A stretch of DNA of 31,523 nt, taken from assembly GCF_042647165.1 (NCBI RefSeq), contig NZ_JBHRUV010000043.1. The stretch is one strand, 5' to 3'. Below, piece after piece: positions 7,472-15,963 of this stretch (position 1 is the first letter of the stretch; every line of letters begins with the position of its first letter). This stretch comes from Camelimonas abortus (GTDB lineage Bacteria > Pseudomonadota > Alphaproteobacteria > Rhizobiales > Beijerinckiaceae). A program made the position numbers and the translations under genes. Below the pieces are notes generated by a model that had not been told where the DNA came from, ran no database searches, and saw nothing but the letters and a program-made list of their open reading frames with translations.

Positions 7472-8323
7472 ATGAAACATTTTCTGTTTTCGGTTGCGAC
7501 TTTTGGTCTTGCCGTCAACGCCGCCCTTGCGGCCGACCTGCCGTCCCGGAAGGAGGCGCCCGTCGCTCCGGCGCCTGTGGCGCCCCTGTTCAGCTGGACA
7601 GGCTTTTATGCCGGCGTGCACGGCGGCTACGCGACGCGGCCGCCGCAGATTGAGGCGTTTTCGCTGACGCCGGACGGCTCCCGGACGCCGGTTCCGCTGG
7701 ACAGCGCGCTTGATACCTGGCGTCGCGAGGGCAAGGGCGGCCTCGTTGGCGGCGCCCAGGCCGGCTACAACTACCAGATCGGCGCGCTGGTGCTGGGCGT
7801 TGAGGGCGATCTGACCTATGCGGGACTGCAATCGCGCGCCGACGGCGGACAGCAGTGGTGGATGTCGGAGAGGCAGCGGCTCGTGGGCTTCCTGCCGTGG
7901 CCGACGGTCCACACCCGGCGGTTCCAGGAGCGTGAGGCTTCGGCCCGCTCCACGCTCGACTGGTACGGCACGGCGCGCGCGCGCATCGGTTTCACGCCGG
8001 CGGAGCGCCTGCTCGTCTACGGCACGGGCGGCTTCGCCTTCGGCAAGGTCACGACCAGCGCCTCCTATGTCTCGGCCACGGACGGCTCCAGCGTCGAGCG
8101 CATCGGCGGCGCGTCGGCCAGCGGCTATTCAACGGGCTGGGTCGTCGGGGCGGGCGCTGAATACGCGCTCACCGATTCGCTGTCCGTGAAGGCGGAATAC
8201 AACTATCTCGTCCTGTCGCCGGCGGTCCGGACCATCCGCAGCGACGGCAATGACGGGCGCCTCGCCGTCAGGAGCCGGCCGGCGTTCCAGGTCTTCCGCG
8301 CCGGCCTGAACTACAGGTTCTGA
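7472..8323 (+). CDS. Outer-membrane beta-barrel protein, Omp25/Omp31-like
   Basis: Start at 7472, eight bases after GGAG; this gives a clean signal peptide (Lys3, hydrophobic core 5-18, cleavage after ALA at residue 20). The mature part starts ADLP, as in Brucella Omp25/Omp31 and rhizobial RopB-like proteins. Family signatures follow: SWTGFYAGVHGGYA, AGYNYQIGALVLGVEGDL, a YGTGGFAFGKV strand and GAGAEYAL. The protein ends in YRF, the aromatic C-terminus recognised by the BAM complex for membrane insertion. 283 residues in total. The central region (about 40 to 170) is longer than in the next gene and includes a Trp- and Arg-rich insert, probably an external loop. The upstream gap (7263-7471) is AT-rich near the gene, consistent with a promoter I cannot place exactly. 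Confidence 0.88.
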   Translation: MKHFLFSVATFGLAVNAALAADLPSRKEAPVAPAPVAPLFSWTGFYAGVHGGYATRPPQIEAFSLTPDGSRTPVPLDSALDTWRREGKGGLVGGAQAGYNYQIGALVLGVEGDLTYAGLQSRADGGQQWWMSERQRLVGFLPWPTVHTRRFQEREASARSTLDWYGTARARIGFTPAERLLVYGTGGFAFGKVTTSASYVSATDGSSVERIGGASASGYSTGWVVGAGAEYALTDSLSVKAEYNYLVLSPAVRTIRSDGNDGRLAVRSRPAFQVFRAGLNYRF

Positions 8324-8340
8324 TTCCTGCGCCTTTCCTG

Positions 8341-8371
8341 AGGGTCGCCCGGCCGCCGGCAGGGCGACCCT
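8341..8371 (+). terminator. Hairpin after the first outer-membrane gene
   Basis: A 10-bp stem (8341-8350 with 8362-8371) with an 11-base loop, 18 bp past the stop codon. There is no U-run, so termination strength is uncertain; it may instead protect the 3' end of the mRNA. Confidence 0.5.
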
Positions 8372-8439
8372 GTCGCGTTCCGGGGGGGCGCCGGGCGGGA
8401 GTCCCCCCGGGCGATGACCGCCGGCGGTTCACCGGGGGC

Positions 8440-8623
8440 GTTGGGGGATCAGGTATTTTTCAGAGATCGCGGGTAATGATGCAGGAGTTGTGCTGGAGCG
8501 TTATGTTGTTTTTATGTAACAGCCTGGCCGTTCACGCGAAAGTGTCCCAATTTGTGGTTATTTGAGTTTGGTGATCTCAAGTATCCATCCGCCACGCCAA
8601 ATCGTACTCGAGAGGTTATTTTG
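8440..8623 (+). promoter_or_regulatory. AT-rich upstream region of the second outer-membrane gene
   Basis: This stretch is markedly richer in A and T than its surroundings. It contains an inverted repeat TTGAG (8562-8566), nine bases, CTCAA (8576-8580), 43 bp before the start codon. The composition and position suggest a promoter with a regulator site, but I could not choose a convincing -35/-10 pair. The ribosome site GAGAGG lies at 8610-8615. Confidence 0.4.
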
Positions 8624-9286
8624 ATGAAGCGCTTTTTTCTCCTGTCGATCGCCGCCGTTCTTTCCGCGTCGGGCGCCGCGGCCGCTGACCTGCCGGCCCG
8701 TCACGCCGCTCCGGTCGCGCCGGTGATGACCCAGACCGTGCAGCCGTTTACCTTCACCGGCTTCTACGCCGGCGTGAACGGCGGCTGGGGGCTGCGGGGC
8801 GCCGGCAAGGCCGGCGGGCAGGGCAAGCGTGACAGGGGCTCCTTCATCGGCGGCGTCCAGGCCGGTTACAACTACCAGATCGGCTCCGTCGTGCTCGGCC
8901 TCGAAGCCGACATCAACTACACCCGGGCGGTGATCCATCGCCAGCCGCTGCACGCCCGCCAGCTGAGCTGGTTCGGCACGGTGCGTCCGCGCGTCGGTCT
9001 GGCGCTTGGCGAGCGCGCCCTGGTCTACGGCACCGCCGGTCTGGCCTGGGGCGAGGTGAGCTCCGGCCGCAACGACTCGTGGTACGCCAGGGGCAAGATC
9101 CGCTCGGGCGTGGTGCTCGGCGCCGGCCTTGAGTACGCCATCGCCGACAACGTCACGCTGCGCGGCGAATACGACCTGGTGTCGTTCAACCGCACCGACG
9201 GCTTCGGCAAGCTGACGTCCAGGAAGGCGTGGTCGGACCGCGACAACCTTCACACCTTCCGCGTCGGCCTGAACTACAGGTTCTGA
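8624..9286 (+). CDS. Outer-membrane beta-barrel protein, Omp25/Omp31-like (paralogue)
   Basis: A 220-residue protein starting at 8624 with a signal peptide (Lys2-Arg3, hydrophobic stretch 4-20, cleavage before ADLP). It repeats the signatures of the preceding gene: FTGFYAGVNGGWG, GGVQAGYNYQIGSVVLGLEAD, LVYGTAGLAWGEV, GLEYAIADNVTLRGEYD and a C-terminal LNYRF. It is about 60 residues shorter, mainly because it lacks the long central loop. Predicted to be an eight-stranded barrel in the outer membrane, with structural or surface-exposed roles as in the Omp25 family; these are not classical large porins. It has its own AT-rich upstream region and a strong terminator after it, so it is probably monocistronic. 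Confidence 0.88.
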   Translation: MKRFFLLSIAAVLSASGAAAADLPARHAAPVAPVMTQTVQPFTFTGFYAGVNGGWGLRGAGKAGGQGKRDRGSFIGGVQAGYNYQIGSVVLGLEADINYTRAVIHRQPLHARQLSWFGTVRPRVGLALGERALVYGTAGLAWGEVSSGRNDSWYARGKIRSGVVLGAGLEYAIADNVTLRGEYDLVSFNRTDGFGKLTSRKAWSDRDNLHTFRVGLNYRF

Positions 9287-9340
9287 CTCTCGCGCCGGGG
9301 CCGGAGGCGTGGCTGCGCCGCGCCGGTCTCCGCACGGAAC

Positions 9341-9376
9341 GGGGGCGGGATGAGCGATCATCCCGCCCCCTGCCTT
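9341..9376. terminator. Bidirectional terminator between convergent genes
   Basis: A perfect 13-bp stem (9341-9353 with 9358-9370) closes a GCGA tetraloop and is followed by a short T-rich tract. It lies between the rightward outer-membrane gene (stop 9286) and the leftward uvrB (stop 9415), so it can serve both. Confidence 0.75.
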
Positions 9377-9414
9377 TTCCGCCGCCCGGGCCGTGACGAC
9401 GCCCGACGGCGCCG

Positions 9415-12189
9415 TCATCGGCGTCGCGGCCTGCCGCGCGGGCGTGGCTGCGGCCGCGGCGGGGGCGTGAACGTCTCCGCGCCCAGCGGCAGCTCGCGGT
9501 TGTGGGGGCCCATCTCGTCCAGGGTGGGCTTGCGCGCCCGGCCGGGCGGCAGGTTCGCCGCCGGACCGTAACGTCCTTCGCCGGCAAAGGATCCCGCCTC
9601 CGCCGCGATGTCGGCCTGGCGCGCGAGCGGATCGCCGGCGACCGCCAGCTCCGTCGCCTGCAGCCGGCGGATCTCGTCGCGCAGGCGCGCGGCGGTTTCG
9701 AAGTCGAGGTCGGCGGCCGCGGCGCGCATGCGCTTCTCCAGATCGGCGATCACAGCCTGCAGGTTGTGGCCCACCTGCGCCGCCTCCTGCGTCAGGCCGG
9801 CGTCCACCGTCACCCGGTCGCGTTCGTAAACGCTCTCCAGAATGTCGGCGATGTTCCGGCGCACGCTCTGCGGCGTGATGCCGTTGGCGGCGTTCCACGC
9901 CAGCTGCTTCTCGCGGCGGCGGCGCGTCTCGTCGAGCGCCCGCTGCATGGAGCCGGTGATCTGGTCGGCGTAGAGGATCACCCGCCCGTCCACATTGCGG
10001 GCGGCGCGGCCGATGGTCTGGATCAGCGAGGTTTCCGAGCGCAGGAAGCCCTCCTTGTCGGCGTCGAGAATGGCCACGAGGCCGCATTCGGGAATGTCGA
10101 GGCCTTCGCGCAGCAGGTTGATGCCCACCAGCGCGTCAAAGGCGCCGAGACGCAGGTCGCGGATGATCTCGATGCGCTCCAGCGTGTCGATGTCCGAGTG
10201 CATGTAGCGCACGCGCACGCCGTTCTCGTGCAGGTATTCGGTGAGGTCCTCCGCCATGCGCTTGGTGAGCACGGTGAGCAGCGTGCGGTGGCCCTGCGCC
10301 GCCGTGGCGCGGATCTCGCCGAGCACGTCGTCCACCTGGGCGCGGGCCGGGCGCACCTCCACCGGCGGGTCGACCAGGCCGGTGGGCCGGATCACCTGCT
10401 CCACGAAGACGCCGCCGCTCCGCTCAAGCTCCCAGGCGCCGGGCGTGGCCGAAACATGGATGGTCTGCGGCCGCATGGCGTCCCATTCCTCAAAGCGCAG
10501 CGGCCGGTTGTCGAGGCAGGACGGCAGGCGGAAACCATATTCGGCAAGCGTCGCCTTGCGGCGGAAGTCGCCCCGGTACATGGCGCCGATCTGCGGGATG
10601 GTGACGTGACTTTCGTCGACGAAAACGATGGCGTTATCCGGCAAATATTCAAAGAGCGTCGGCGGCGGCTCGCCTGGCCTGCGCCCGGTCAGGTAACGCG
10701 AATAGTTCTCGATGCCGGCGCAGGAGCCGGTGGCCTCCAGCATCTCCATGTCAAACATGGTGCGCTGCTCCAGCCGCTGCGCCTCCAGATAGCGCCCGGC
10801 GCGGTTCAGCTGGTCGAGGCGCTGCTTCAGCTCCTCCCGGATGCCCTTGATGGCCTGGCTGAGCGTCGGCTTCGGCGTCACATAGTGCGAATTGGCGTAG
10901 ACCTTCACGAAGGAGAGGTCGGCGGTCTTCGCGCCGGTGAGCGGATCGAATTCGGAGATGGAGTCGATCTCGTCGCCGAACAGGCTGATGCGCCAGGCGC
11001 GGTCCTCCATGTGGGCCGGGAACAGCTCGATGACGTCGCCGCGCACCCGGAACGCGCCGCGCACGAAATCCGCCTGCACCCGCCGGTACTGCAGCGCCAC
11101 CAGATCGGCCAGCAGCTGGCGCTGCTCGATACGCTCGCCCACCTTCAGCGAGAAGGTCATGGCGGTGTAGGTCTCAACCGAGCCAATGCCGTAGATGCAC
11201 GACACCGAGGCGACGATGATCACGTCGTCGCGCTCCAGCAGGGCGCGGGTGGCGGCGTGGCGCATCCGGTCGATCTGCTCGTTCACCGAGCTTTCTTTTT
11301 CGATATAGGTGTCGGAGCGCGGCACATAGGCTTCAGGCTGGTAATAATCGTAGTACGATACGAAATATTCGACCGCGTTGTCGGGAAAGAACGCCTTGAA
11401 CTCCCCGTAAAGCTGCGCCGCCAGGGTCTTGTTGTGGGCCAGGATCAGCGCCGGGCGCTGGGTGCGCTGGATCACCTGGGCCATGGTGAAGGTCTTGCCC
11501 GAGCCGGTGACGCCCAGCAGCACCTGGTCGCGCTCGCCGCGGCTGAGGCCCTCCACCAGCGCCTCGATGGCCTCCGGCTGGTCGCCGGCGGGCTCGAACT
11601 GCGACTGCAGGCGGAAGGGCACGCCGCCTTCCGACTTTTCCGGCCGCGGCGGCCGGTGCGGCGTCCACGGCCGGTCGCCCAGGTGCGGATCGCCATGGGC
11701 CAGCAGGTCTTCCAGCGCCTGGCGCGTCGCCGACGCGCCGGGGGTGGCCGCCTCGCCGGCGCTGTCGTCAGGATCGGCGGCGACATTGCCCTGGCGCACG
11801 CGGCGCGGGGCGGCGCCCAGGATCTCGTCGCGGGTGAGGGCGCCGTCGGCCTCGCCCCATTTGCGGGCGCGCCGTCCCTTCGCCGGCGCGGCGCCCGCAG
11901 CGTCAAACGGCGCCTGCGGCGCCTCGCCGAAGCCGCCGTCCGCCGCCGCGCCGCGCTCCTTCGCGGCGCGCGCCTGCTTCAGGCCGGCGCGGTCGCTGGC
12001 CGCCGGGCCGGGGCCGGCCCGGCCGCGGTTGAGCGCCGGGTTCAGCAGCTCGGCCAGATGTTCGTCCAGCGGCAGCAGCTCGGGCCGCGCCGCGCGTGAA
12101 CGGGGCGCGCGCGGCGCGCGGCGTCCGCCGGCGGGCGCGGCCTGTTCGGGCCCGTGATCTCCGGGCGGCTTGGGGGGCTTTCTCGGCAT
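9415..12189 (-). CDS. uvrB: UvrABC excinuclease subunit B with long N-terminal extension
   Basis: UvrB loads onto damaged DNA with UvrA, verifies the lesion with its helicase fold and recruits UvrC in nucleotide excision repair. The core begins near residue 190 (FRLQSQFEPAGDQPEAI), with Walker A GVTGSGKT (226-233). The beta-hairpin region with YYDYYQPEAY, helicase motif DESH and the QTIGRAARN motif VI follow. A C-terminal UVR domain (LEKRMRAAAADLDFETAA) contacts UvrC. The start at 12189 gives 924 residues, about 190 more than the E. coli-length core. The extension is Ala/Pro/Arg-rich, low-complexity and charged. Long N-terminal extensions are known in rhizobial UvrB; I cannot exclude a later start within it. 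The last 40 residues are also Arg/Pro-rich. Confidence 0.95.
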   Translation of the reverse strand: MPRKPPKPPGDHGPEQAAPAGGRRAPRAPRSRAARPELLPLDEHLAELLNPALNRGRAGPGPAASDRAGLKQARAAKERGAAADGGFGEAPQAPFDAAGAAPAKGRRARKWGEADGALTRDEILGAAPRRVRQGNVAADPDDSAGEAATPGASATRQALEDLLAHGDPHLGDRPWTPHRPPRPEKSEGGVPFRLQSQFEPAGDQPEAIEALVEGLSRGERDQVLLGVTGSGKTFTMAQVIQRTQRPALILAHNKTLAAQLYGEFKAFFPDNAVEYFVSYYDYYQPEAYVPRSDTYIEKESSVNEQIDRMRHAATRALLERDDVIIVASVSCIYGIGSVETYTAMTFSLKVGERIEQRQLLADLVALQYRRVQADFVRGAFRVRGDVIELFPAHMEDRAWRISLFGDEIDSISEFDPLTGAKTADLSFVKVYANSHYVTPKPTLSQAIKGIREELKQRLDQLNRAGRYLEAQRLEQRTMFDMEMLEATGSCAGIENYSRYLTGRRPGEPPPTLFEYLPDNAIVFVDESHVTIPQIGAMYRGDFRRKATLAEYGFRLPSCLDNRPLRFEEWDAMRPQTIHVSATPGAWELERSGGVFVEQVIRPTGLVDPPVEVRPARAQVDDVLGEIRATAAQGHRTLLTVLTKRMAEDLTEYLHENGVRVRYMHSDIDTLERIEIIRDLRLGAFDALVGINLLREGLDIPECGLVAILDADKEGFLRSETSLIQTIGRAARNVDGRVILYADQITGSMQRALDETRRRREKQLAWNAANGITPQSVRRNIADILESVYERDRVTVDAGLTQEAAQVGHNLQAVIADLEKRMRAAAADLDFETAARLRDEIRRLQATELAVAGDPLARQADIAAEAGSFAGEGRYGPAANLPPGRARKPTLDEMGPHNRELPLGAETFTPPPRPQPRPRGRPRRR

Positions 12190-12272
12190 GACCACAATAT
12201 GGGGCGAAACCGCGCCGCCGCCAAACCGCGCCGCCGCCGAACCGCCTGCCTGGGGCGCCGCCGCGCCGGCGT

Positions 12273-12914
12273 TCAGCGCCCGTCGAGAATGCGCACGGTC
12301 TCCACGCCGACGCGGCACAGCCAGGCGATGCGGCGGGTCACCTCCCGCCGGTCCACGGCGGCGTCGGAGCCGGCCGCGGCGGCTTCGGCCTTCCAGCCGG
12401 CGAACTCCATGTCCAGCAGCGCCGTCCCGCCCACCGCATGCCGCCACGCCGCCGGCGGCACGTTGCACAGGGTGACCACCGCGTCGAGGCGGATGACGCC
12501 GTAGTCGCGCTGCGGCCGCAGCAGCAGCCGCGGCGCGCCCCGCAGCCCGGCGACGGCCGGATCCATGTCAACGCGCACCACCGGCCATGGCCTGGGCTCG
12601 CCGCCATGCAGCGCCAGCAGCCGCGCGCCGGCGTCGCGCAGGCGCTCCGCCCGGCTGGCGATGGCGGCGTGCAGGTCCTCCATGTCGCGCAGGGCGTCCA
12701 GCGCGCCGGCCAGCGCGTGCAGCGCGCCATAGACGCCGGCCGGATCCTCCGCAGCCAGCGGCGAGGTCGCCGCCAGGGCGCGGCGGATGACGTCAGGCCG
12801 CTGCTGCGGCGCGAGGCCGCGGGCCGCGAAGGCGGTGAGGGCGGCGCGGGCCAGCGCCGCGGGGGCGGCGGCGCCGGCTGGCGGAGTGGCGGGATCTGCG
12901 ACGCTCGCGCTCAT
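12273..12914 (-). CDS. Unrecognised protein; C-terminus resembles type ISP restriction-modification specificity end
   Basis: A 213-residue protein. Start at 12914, after AAGGA on the minus strand. The first 110 residues are Ala-rich and helical. From about residue 125 the sequence becomes a beta/alpha module: DYGVIRLDAVVTL, then NVPPAAWRHAVGG (151-163), a Trp-Lys helix (174-175), and a final helix with VETVRIL. From memory, this order matches the last 80 residues of type ISP enzymes: Val-Pro-x-x-x-Trp, Gly-Gly, a Trp-Leu-Lys helix, then a helix ending in Glu-Thr-Ile. No methylase or helicase part is encoded nearby. It could be a remnant, a stand-alone domain, or a chance likeness. It lies 83 bp upstream of uvrB on the same strand and could be co-transcribed with it. 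Confidence 0.7.
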   Translation of the reverse strand: MSASVADPATPPAGAAAPAALARAALTAFAARGLAPQQRPDVIRRALAATSPLAAEDPAGVYGALHALAGALDALRDMEDLHAAIASRAERLRDAGARLLALHGGEPRPWPVVRVDMDPAVAGLRGAPRLLLRPQRDYGVIRLDAVVTLCNVPPAAWRHAVGGTALLDMEFAGWKAEAAAAGSDAAVDRREVTRRIAWLCRVGVETVRILDGR

Positions 12915-13190
12915 GGGTCCTTCCCCTGGGCTGCCTGCCTTCTGGTTCCTTGCTCCGGGAGCCCTGCCGGAGGCTGTCGCGGCGGACCGGCGGCTCCGCC
13001 CGGGTCCCGGACGGCGCCGGGCCGGCCGCCACGCGGACGGACGCGGCCCTTGCGCCCGGCGGCGGATGTCCGTTACGCCTGTGGCACCATAAGGCGCCTG
13101 GCGCGGCGGGCGAAGCGGGCGCGGCCGCGCGGACCCCCCGCCGCGGTGGAAACGCCGCCGCGGCGCGCCGCAAACACGGGACGACAGCAC

Positions 13191-13898
13191 ATGGAGCAGG
13201 CCACCCGGCTGCGCTGCAACATCTGCGGCGGCGAGGAGTTCACCGACATGCCGGGGCGGCCGAAGGTGCGCTGCGCCGGCTGCGGCTCGCTGGAGCGCAC
13301 GCGCGTGTGCGCCCTGCGCCTGCAGGGCGACCTGAAGCCGCGGCCCGGGGCCAGCGTGCTGCATTTCGCCCCGGAGCGGGGACTGTCGCAGCTCCTGCGA
13401 CGGATTTCCGGCGCCTATCGCGCCGTCGACATCGCCCCGGAGAACTATCCGGGCCTTGGCGTCGAGAAATTCGACCTGTGCCGCGACGTCTTTGACCTGC
13501 CGGAATCCGCCTATGACGTGATCGTGCTCAATCACGTGCTTGAGCATATTGAATGCAATTATTCGGCGGTGCTGTTGCGGCTGGCCCGTTCGCTCACCGA
13601 TGACGGGGTGATGCTGTTCTCCGTGCCGGTGGAGGGGGAGGAGTTCCGCGACGCCATCGCCCTGGGCACGCTGGAGGAGAAGGCCGCCCGCTTCGGCGCC
13701 TTCCGTCACTACCGCAATTTCGGCCGCGCCTTCATCGCCGAGACTCTCGGCATGCTGTTCCGCCTGCCGGAGCGCTACGACCTGACCCGTCATGTGCCGG
13801 AGGAGAAGCTGGTGGAGGCGGCCATCCGGCCGCATCACTGGCGCAAGATCACCGGCGCCACGGTGTTCGCGGTGCGCAAGGCCGACGCGCGGGTGTGA
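13191..13898 (+). CDS. SAM-dependent methyltransferase with N-terminal zinc ribbon
   Basis: A 235-residue protein. Residues 1-35 form a probable zinc ribbon: Cys9-x2-Cys12 and Cys28-x2-Cys31. A class I Rossmann methyltransferase domain follows: the LHFAPERGL stretch replaces the usual glycine-rich motif I, a VDIAPENYPG acidic strand binds the SAM ribose, and DVIVLNHVLEHI is motif IV. This HFAPE/NHVLEH subtype is common in bacteria and often acts on small molecules or glycans, but the substrate is unknown. The ATG at 13191 was chosen because the Cys motif starts directly after it; the ribosome site (ACGGGACG) is weak. Divergent from the orphan gene on the left, with 276 bp between them in which I see no clear signal. 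Confidence 0.83.
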   Translation: MEQATRLRCNICGGEEFTDMPGRPKVRCAGCGSLERTRVCALRLQGDLKPRPGASVLHFAPERGLSQLLRRISGAYRAVDIAPENYPGLGVEKFDLCRDVFDLPESAYDVIVLNHVLEHIECNYSAVLLRLARSLTDDGVMLFSVPVEGEEFRDAIALGTLEEKAARFGAFRHYRNFGRAFIAETLGMLFRLPERYDLTRHVPEEKLVEAAIRPHHWRKITGATVFAVRKADARV

Positions 13899-14071
13899 AG
13901 AGGGGGGTGTAAGGAGGGGGTAACGGGCGGAGACGGCCCGTCGGGCGCGCCGCCTGCTGGTCCGCCGCCCTCATGAACGCGGCGCAATGAACGCGGCGCA
14001 GTCGCCGGGCGCGCGTCCCCCGCCCCGTGCGCGCCGCTCCGGCGTTTGCGGTCGCGCGGGCGCACGCGCGC

Positions 14072-14311
14072 TCAGCGCACCACGGTGACGGCGGCGCCGT
14101 CGTTGCGGGCCACCTGCGGCCCCTTGGTGGCCACCCCGTAAGGGGCGACGGCCGCGGCCAGAACGGTGGCGGCGACCAGGGTGGTCACCAGCGCCAGCGA
14201 AAAGCGGAACTGGCGGCGCGCCTCGGCGCGGCTCACTTCGCTGACGCTGAAGCCGCCGGCGTCGCGGGCGGCGCGAAATTCCTCGATACGGATGGGGTCA
14301 CTGGCGTTCAT
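14072..14311 (-). CDS. Small single-helix membrane protein, unrecognised
   Basis: A 79-residue protein. Residues 1-34 are polar and charged, and residues about 37-58 form one transmembrane helix (FSLALVTTLVAATVLAAAVA). A short polar tail follows that should lie in the periplasm by the positive-inside rule (Arg32, Arg33 and Arg36 before the helix). I do not recognise a family. Support comes from a plausible start with a weak CCGGAG site and the clean hydrophobic helix. The flanks (13899-14071 and 14312-14586) show no other gene. Confidence 0.6.
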   Translation of the reverse strand: MNASDPIRIEEFRAARDAGGFSVSEVSRAEARRQFRFSLALVTTLVAATVLAAAVAPYGVATKGPQVARNDGAAVTVVR

Positions 14312-14586
14312 GGCGATGACTCCGGTTGCGGCGCGGATGCATCGTTCCGTTCCCGCGTACTGGCCATCTTGCCGGGGCCGGGCGGAGAATCGGTGCGGTT
14401 GCGCACATGAGTGGTCTGGGGGCGCGATCCGGTTCACGCCGTGCGGCGATTTTTTCCGGCGGGGCGCCTCGCCCGTGCGGCGCCGTGCCGGCGCCGCGGG
14501 TGATGTCGTTCGCAGGGTAAACGGCGGGGGCGGCGAAGTTGTTCCGCGCCTGCGCCGGGCGCAGGGCCCGTGGACGCGGGCGGCGC

Positions 14587-14615
14587 TTGCATGCGGCGGT
14601 CAGCGGGCGTAGATC
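14587..14615 (+). promoter_or_regulatory. Possible promoter of the aspartate aminotransferase gene
   Basis: TTGCAT (14587-14592), a 17-base spacer and TAGATC (14610-14615) lie 61 bp before the start codon. Each box matches the consensus at only three of six positions, so this is a weak candidate chosen for spacing and position. Confidence 0.3.
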
Positions 14616-14676
14616 AGGCCGCCTGCTCCCGCCCTTCGCGGGCGCCGTTCCAGCTGACTGTTTAAGGAGATCAGTC

Positions 14677-15879
14677 GTGGCTTTCCTTTCCGACGCTCTC
14701 GGCCGCATGAAGCCTTCCGCCACGATCGTGGTGACGCAAAAAGCGCGCGACCTGAAAGCGCAGGGTCGCGACGTGATCTCGCTGTCGGTGGGCGAGCCGG
14801 ACTTCGACACGCCCGAGCACATCAAGCGCGCCGCCGTCGCCGCCATCGGGCGCAACGAGACCCGTTATCCGCCGGTGCCGGGCATCATGCCGCTGCGCGA
14901 GGCGATCGTGCGCAAGTTCCGCCGCGAGAACGGCCTTGAGTACAAGGTGTCCCAGACCATCGTCGGCACCGGCGGCAAGCAGATCCTGTTCAACGCGCTG
15001 ATGGCCACCATCAACCCTGGCGACGAGGTGATCATCCCCACCCCGTACTGGGTGTCCTATCCGGAGATGGTGGCGCTGTGCGGCGGCGCGCCGGTGTTCG
15101 CCGAGACGACCCTGGAGAACAGCTTCAAGCTGCAGCCGGAGGAGCTGGAGCGCGCCATCACCCCGAAGACCAAGTGGGTGATCCTGAACTCGCCGTCCAA
15201 CCCGTCGGGCGCCGCCTACAGCCATGACGAGATGAAGAAGCTCACCGACGTGCTGCTTCGCCATCCGCATGTCTGGGTGATGACCGACGACATGTACGAG
15301 CACCTGGTCTACGGCGACTTCCGGTTCGTCACTCCGGCCCAGGTGGAGCCGCAGCTCTACGACCGCACCCTCACGGTGAACGGCGTCTCCAAGGCCTACG
15401 CCATGACCGGCTGGCGCATTGGCTACGCCGCCGGCCCGGAGAAGCTCATCAAGGCCATGGACACGCTGCAGGGCCAGCAGACCTCGGGCGCGTGCACCAT
15501 CGCCCAGTGGGCGGCCGTCGAGGCGCTGGACGGTCCTCAGGACCATCTGGCCACTTTCCGCAAGGCGTTCCAGGAGCGGCGCGACCTCGTGGTGTCGATG
15601 CTCAACCAGGCGCCGCACCTGCAGTGCCCGACGCCGGAGGGCGCGTTCTACGTCTATCCGTCCTGCGCCGGCGCCATTGGCCGCAAGACGCCGGACGGCA
15701 AGGTGATCAACACCGACGAGGACTTCGTCACCGCCCTGCTCGAGGCGGAAGGCGTGGCTGTGGTGCATGGCTCGGCCTTCGGTCTCGGCCCCAACTTCCG
15801 CGTCTCCTACGCAGCTTCCAGCGCGGTGCTGGAGGAGGCCTGCACGCGCATCCAGCGATTCTGCGCCTCGCTGCGCTGA
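14677..15879 (+). CDS. aatA: Aspartate aminotransferase (PLP-dependent, class I)
   Basis: Transfers the amino group between aspartate and 2-oxoglutarate in the cytoplasm, linking amino-acid and central metabolism. Start set at the GTG at 14677, seven bases after AAGGAGA; the product then begins like rhizobial AatA. 400 residues. Visible motifs are GEPDFDTP (39-46), NSPSNPSGA (171-179, substrate carboxylate and PLP contacts) and TDDMYEHL (203-210) with the aspartate that holds the PLP ring nitrogen. SKAYAMTGWRIGY (238-250) carries Lys239, the Schiff-base lysine, and an arginine that binds the substrate. The substrate-binding N-terminal segment reads RYPPVPGI where many AatA proteins have a Tyr-Thr segment; specificity could be slightly changed. 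It ends in a strong terminator and looks monocistronic. Confidence 0.92.
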   Translation: MAFLSDALGRMKPSATIVVTQKARDLKAQGRDVISLSVGEPDFDTPEHIKRAAVAAIGRNETRYPPVPGIMPLREAIVRKFRRENGLEYKVSQTIVGTGGKQILFNALMATINPGDEVIIPTPYWVSYPEMVALCGGAPVFAETTLENSFKLQPEELERAITPKTKWVILNSPSNPSGAAYSHDEMKKLTDVLLRHPHVWVMTDDMYEHLVYGDFRFVTPAQVEPQLYDRTLTVNGVSKAYAMTGWRIGYAAGPEKLIKAMDTLQGQQTSGACTIAQWAAVEALDGPQDHLATFRKAFQERRDLVVSMLNQAPHLQCPTPEGAFYVYPSCAGAIGRKTPDGKVINTDEDFVTALLEAEGVAVVHGSAFGLGPNFRVSYAASSAVLEEACTRIQRFCASLR

Positions 15880-15935
15880 GGCCCCGCGGCGGCGGCGCGC
15901 CGTCGCCCGCCCGGCCGTCGCCTGTCCATGCCAGA

Positions 15936-15963
15936 GGCCGCCCCCTCCGGGGCGGCCTTTTTT
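15936..15963 (+). terminator. Strong intrinsic terminator of aatA
   Basis: Nine perfect pairs (15936-15944 with 15949-15957), loop CTCC, then six T residues (15958-15963). It is 56 bp past the aatA stop. Confidence 0.93.

Noticed and set aside
9502..12099. Plus-strand open frame of 865 codons opposite uvrB
   Set aside because: It is an antisense shadow of a certain uvrB gene, with no recognisable domain and no ribosome site.
12190..12468. A longer UvrB starting up to 93 codons upstream of 12189
   Set aside because: The extra stretch overlaps the neighbouring gene's stop region and has no ribosome site; the ATG at 12189 is the more reasonable start.
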